From assembly GCA_009783115.1 (NCBI GenBank), contig WRHT01000056.1, positions 1 to 8,327 on the forward strand: a DNA stretch of 8,327 nucleotides, in the 5' to 3' direction. This document shows, in pieces, positions 5,718-8,327 of this stretch. The translations under genes were made by a program, and so were the position numbers. Positions within the stretch are counted from its first letter, which is position 1. Every line of letters starts with the position of its first letter. The notes below the pieces were generated by a model, which searched no databases, had not been told where the DNA came from, and worked only from the letters and a program-made list of their open reading frames with translations. The stretch comes from Desulfovibrionaceae bacterium (lineage in GTDB: Bacteria > Desulfobacterota > Desulfovibrionia > Desulfovibrionales > Desulfovibrionaceae).

Positions 5718-8046
5718 CATACCGGGCAAAGCTTTTTGGATGCCGCCGGGGTTTGCGCGGATCCTCCGGATGAACCCCGGCGTATGGATCCTTTTGGCCG
5801 TGATTGTTTTGGCGGCCTTTATCGCCAGCTATGAATGGGGGCAAAGCCCGCGCTCCTATATGCTGGGAGAGATAGCCGAGAGCGATATAATAGCGGATTA
5901 CGCCTTCAGCCTGCAAAATCATGAAGCCACCCGTCTCCGGCGGGAAGCCGTCCAGAAGGCCCAGCCCCTGATCTGCACTCTGAACACGGAGTCGGTGGAC
6001 GTCATGCATGCGCGCATCCGGGACTGGCTGCTGGAGGCCTTGCGGGCGGAGGAAGACCCCCAGGCCATGCTCCGGCTGCGCCTGGAAGTGTCTGAAGCCC
6101 TGGGGATGGAATTGAGCGAGCGCATGTTCAGCCTCATGGTCAATCCGGATTTTCAGAACCTGCTGGAGAATGTGATGCTGCCCTGGGCAACGCGGCGGCT
6201 GCGGGCCGGGGTGGTGCCGGATGCGCGCAAACTCGCCTATTATAGTGGCGGGGTAATCATTCGCGACCTGAACGGCGGCCAGGAAACCCTTTTGCCGGAT
6301 AGCCGGCATATTCAGGATCTCAAGGATTTTGCCGTGGACCTGGAACTGGAGGCGCGCGCCCAACCAACCAGCCTCCATGGCAAACGGCTGTTCGTCCTGC
6401 TTTTGGGCAACCTGGCCGAGACCACTTTGACCCTGAACGAGGAAGCCACTTTGCACAGATCCTCCGAAGCGGCCAAAAACGTGCGTCCGGTGGTGCAACA
6501 TATAAAAGTCGGGGAGATCCTCGCGCGCCAGGGCGAGGCGGTGGACGCGGAAACCTTGGCCAAGCTTGACGCCCTGTGGGCGCACAGCGCGGCTCGCTTC
6601 AAACCCCAAATTTTTTTAGGGGGCGTGATCTTCGGGGCCATAAGCTGCCTGGGGTTGTTTTATTCCCCAGGCCGGCGCAAGGGTTACGACGCCGGCGCCA
6701 AGGAACTGATTTTTGTTGGTATTCTGGTCATTTTTATGACCTTGCTGGCCAAGTTTTTTTATTTCATAGGCTTTGCCCTTAATTCTTCGATCCTGAACTT
6801 TAGCTTGGGAACCCAGGCCTTCGCCGTGCCGGTGGCCGGAGCCGCGGGGCTGGCGGGGCTTACGTTGAGCCGGCGGCGTTATTTCACCATCAGTATGCTC
6901 CTGTCCATTTTTTGCACCATCACCGCCCAGGGCGGAATGGGATTGTTTTTGTTCTATTTCATCACCAGCCTTTTGTGCACCTGGCTGATCACCGACAGCC
7001 AGAACCGTAAAGAGGTGGTGATGAGCCTCTTTCCGCTTTGCGCCGGTTTCCTGGCCCTCTGGCTGGGGGCGGCGCTCCTGCGGGTGACGGAGTTGGACCA
7101 GTTGCCCGGCCAGGGCCTGGCCATGCTGATGGGGGCCTTTTTTTCCATCCTGCTCATTTTTGCCATATCGCCCCTGGTGGAAATACTTTTCGGCTTCACC
7201 ACCCGTTTCGTGCTCATGGAACTCATGAACCAGGAACATCCACTATTGCGCCAGCTCATGCTGGACGCTCCCGGAACCTATCATCATTCCATCATTGTGG
7301 CCAACCTGGTGGAGCCGGCGGCCAAGGCCATAGGCGCGCACAGCCTTTTATGCAAGGTCGGGGCCATGTACCATGACATCGGCAAAACCGATAAGGCGGA
7401 CTATTTCATTGAAAACCAGTTCAAAGGCCAGAACCCCCATGATCGGCTGACTCCGGCCATGAGCGTGCTGGTGCTGACCTCCCATGTGAAACGCGGAGTG
7501 GAAATGGCCCAGCAGCACAAACTGGGCGACGAACTCCAGGATATCATCCAGCAGCATCATGGGACCAGCCTGATTCGCTATTTTTACCATAAAGCCTCCC
7601 TGCAAAACCAGAACGTGCATAGGGAAGACTTCAGCTATGCCGGTCCCAAGCCTCAAAGCCGCGAAGCCGCCCTGCTCCTGCTGGCCGATGTGCTGGAGGC
7701 CTCTAGCCGCGCCCTGGTAGACCCCACCCCCCACCGAATTAGCACCCATGTGAATGAGATCATTCAGAATGTTCTGGCGGAAGGGCAACTGGACAATACC
7801 GAGCTGACCTTAAAGGATCTGGACTTGGTCAGGGAAAGCTTTTTGCCGATCCTCACCGGCATCTTTCACAAACGCATCGAATACCCCGGCAAAACGCCGC
7901 TCCAGGCTGAACCAGAACCGCCGCCCGTCCCGGATCGGACGCCGGGCAAGAGAGTGCCGTCCGCCCGCAGGGGGGGGCGCGTACCGGCAATTTCCAGGTC
8001 CCGGTCGGCATCTCTGCGCGCCACAGGCAACAAACCAGGCACATGA
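5692..8046 (+). CDS. pgpH: PgpH-type HDIG membrane phosphodiesterase (predicted c-di-AMP hydrolase)
   Basis: The protein is 784 residues from ATG 5692. The frame also allows TTG 5638 and ATG 5650, deep inside phoH; 5692 is preferred because of GGAAG at 5684-5688, although the spacing is short. The overlap with phoH is then 26 bases. Architecture: one membrane helix (about 29-46), an extracytoplasmic 7TMR-HDED-type domain (about 50-300), a block of several membrane helices (about 307-500), then a cytoplasmic HD domain (about 528-690). Metal ligands expected for the family are visible: H532 in YHHS, H561-D562 in HDIG, H598, H622-H623 in QQHHG, and D666 in LADVLEAS. Family members hydrolyse c-di-AMP to pApA; that activity is inferred here. 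The last 55 or so residues are Pro/Arg/Ser-rich and probably disordered, encoded over a run of eight G (7970-7977). The stop overlaps the ybeY start (ATGA). Confidence 0.92.
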   Translation: MTQKKILPDIPGKAFWMPPGFARILRMNPGVWILLAVIVLAAFIASYEWGQSPRSYMLGEIAESDIIADYAFSLQNHEATRLRREAVQKAQPLICTLNTESVDVMHARIRDWLLEALRAEEDPQAMLRLRLEVSEALGMELSERMFSLMVNPDFQNLLENVMLPWATRRLRAGVVPDARKLAYYSGGVIIRDLNGGQETLLPDSRHIQDLKDFAVDLELEARAQPTSLHGKRLFVLLLGNLAETTLTLNEEATLHRSSEAAKNVRPVVQHIKVGEILARQGEAVDAETLAKLDALWAHSAARFKPQIFLGGVIFGAISCLGLFYSPGRRKGYDAGAKELIFVGILVIFMTLLAKFFYFIGFALNSSILNFSLGTQAFAVPVAGAAGLAGLTLSRRRYFTISMLLSIFCTITAQGGMGLFLFYFITSLLCTWLITDSQNRKEVVMSLFPLCAGFLALWLGAALLRVTELDQLPGQGLAMLMGAFFSILLIFAISPLVEILFGFTTRFVLMELMNQEHPLLRQLMLDAPGTYHHSIIVANLVEPAAKAIGAHSLLCKVGAMYHDIGKTDKADYFIENQFKGQNPHDRLTPAMSVLVLTSHVKRGVEMAQQHKLGDELQDIIQQHHGTSLIRYFYHKASLQNQNVHREDFSYAGPKPQSREAALLLLADVLEASSRALVDPTPHRISTHVNEIIQNVLAEGQLDNTELTLKDLDLVRESFLPILTGIFHKRIEYPGKTPLQAEPEPPPVPDRTPGKRVPSARRGGRVPAISRSRSASLRATGNKPGT

Positions 8047-8327
8047 ACATCAGCGTAAGCAGCCGAGCCTCTTTGTCCCGTCTTCTTCCATTGAGCCTAT
8101 CCGAATGGGAAAAGGCCCTGGAACTCATGCTGGAATTTTTGCCGGCTCCGGAATGCCCCGCGAGTGGGGAAGCCGCCTCCACCCTTGAGCTGGCCCTGCT
8201 GGACGATGCGGATATGGCCGAGCTGAATCTGCGCCACTTGGGCTGCCCCGGCCCGACCAACGTGCTGTCCTTTCAGGCCCCGTTGCCCGCCTTGGGCTGG
8301 CTGGCCATATCGGTGGAAAGCATACGG
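8043..8327 (+). CDS. ybeY: YbeY rRNA-maturation endoribonuclease, N-terminal part (3' truncated)
   Basis: The frame is open from ATG 8043, which overlaps the pgpH stop as ATGA, to the window end; 95 codons are visible. YbeY is a zinc-dependent single-strand endoribonuclease involved in 16S rRNA 3' end maturation and ribosome quality control. The visible part carries the family core: a hydrophobic strand LELALLDDADMAELN, an Arg-His-Leu-Gly turn, then Pro-Thr-Asn-Val-Leu-Ser-Phe (the usual PTDVLSF with Asn for Asp) and a strand ending in Ile-Ser. The zinc-binding HGxLHLxGYDH motif would lie beyond the window, so integrity cannot be judged. No strong Shine-Dalgarno sequence precedes the ATG, which fits translational coupling to pgpH. 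Position after phoH and pgpH is the common arrangement. Confidence 0.88.
   Translation, partial: MNISVSSRASLSRLLPLSLSEWEKALELMLEFLPAPECPASGEAASTLELALLDDADMAELNLRHLGCPGPTNVLSFQAPLPALGWLAISVESIR

Noticed and set aside
4788..5729. Minus-strand open frame of about 313 codons opposite phoH
   Set aside because: It is antisense to the Walker A/B-containing PhoH protein and has low-complexity shadow composition.
5623..6609. Long open frame on the minus strand (about 328 codons) opposite pgpH
   Set aside because: It is antisense to a gene with clear domain and metal-ligand motifs. Its composition (many Gln, His, Arg, Gly) is typical of shadow frames in GC-rich DNA, with no ribosome binding site or family motif.

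Overview
The window looks like chromosomal DNA of a GC-rich deltaproteobacterium. A sulfate-reducer such as Desulfovibrio or a relative is the best guess. It rests on the DUF4401 / GDYXXLXY pair, the phoH - HDIG membrane protein - ybeY order, and a possible sigma-54 promoter. This is an inference from gene content and base composition; no rRNA or other phylogenetic marker is present.

Left part (1-995): the 3' end of a DUF4401 multi-pass membrane protein, followed with a short stop/start overlap by a GDYXXLXY-type protein. The two form a translationally coupled pair of unknown envelope function.

Middle part (about 1000-3650): this block is visibly more AT-rich than its surroundings (30-32% G+C in 60-base lines counted inside the gene, against 58-73% in lines counted in the flanking genes). 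It carries a complete membrane diguanylate cyclase (Cache-like sensor, HAMP, GGDEF with an intact I-site), a decayed 3' end of an IS5-like transposase with frameshifts, and a small GlsB/YeaQ/YmgE-type membrane protein with its own promoter candidates. The composition and the IS scar suggest that at least the cyclase gene was acquired.

Minus-strand gene (3819-4478): a 219-residue protein of unknown function, well supported by its ribosome binding site. A good sigma-54 (-24/-12) promoter candidate lies upstream. Between it and the GlsB-like gene is a short open stretch that may be the tail of a lost gene.

Right part (4746-8327): an operon of three overlapping genes. They are a PhoH-family ATPase (PhoL/YbeZ type), a PgpH-type HDIG membrane phosphodiesterase (predicted c-di-AMP hydrolase), and the start of ybeY, the rRNA-maturation endonuclease, which runs off the window. 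A run of eight G near the end of the phosphodiesterase gene sits where a -1 shift would read straight into ybeY.

No tRNA, rRNA, CRISPR array or intact mobile element was found. The window therefore holds two nucleotide second-messenger enzymes, one making c-di-GMP and one predicted to degrade c-di-AMP, in unrelated transcription units. Most genes are ordinary. The less ordinary points are the acquired cyclase islet, the sigma-54-linked unknown protein and the pgpH/ybeY junction.
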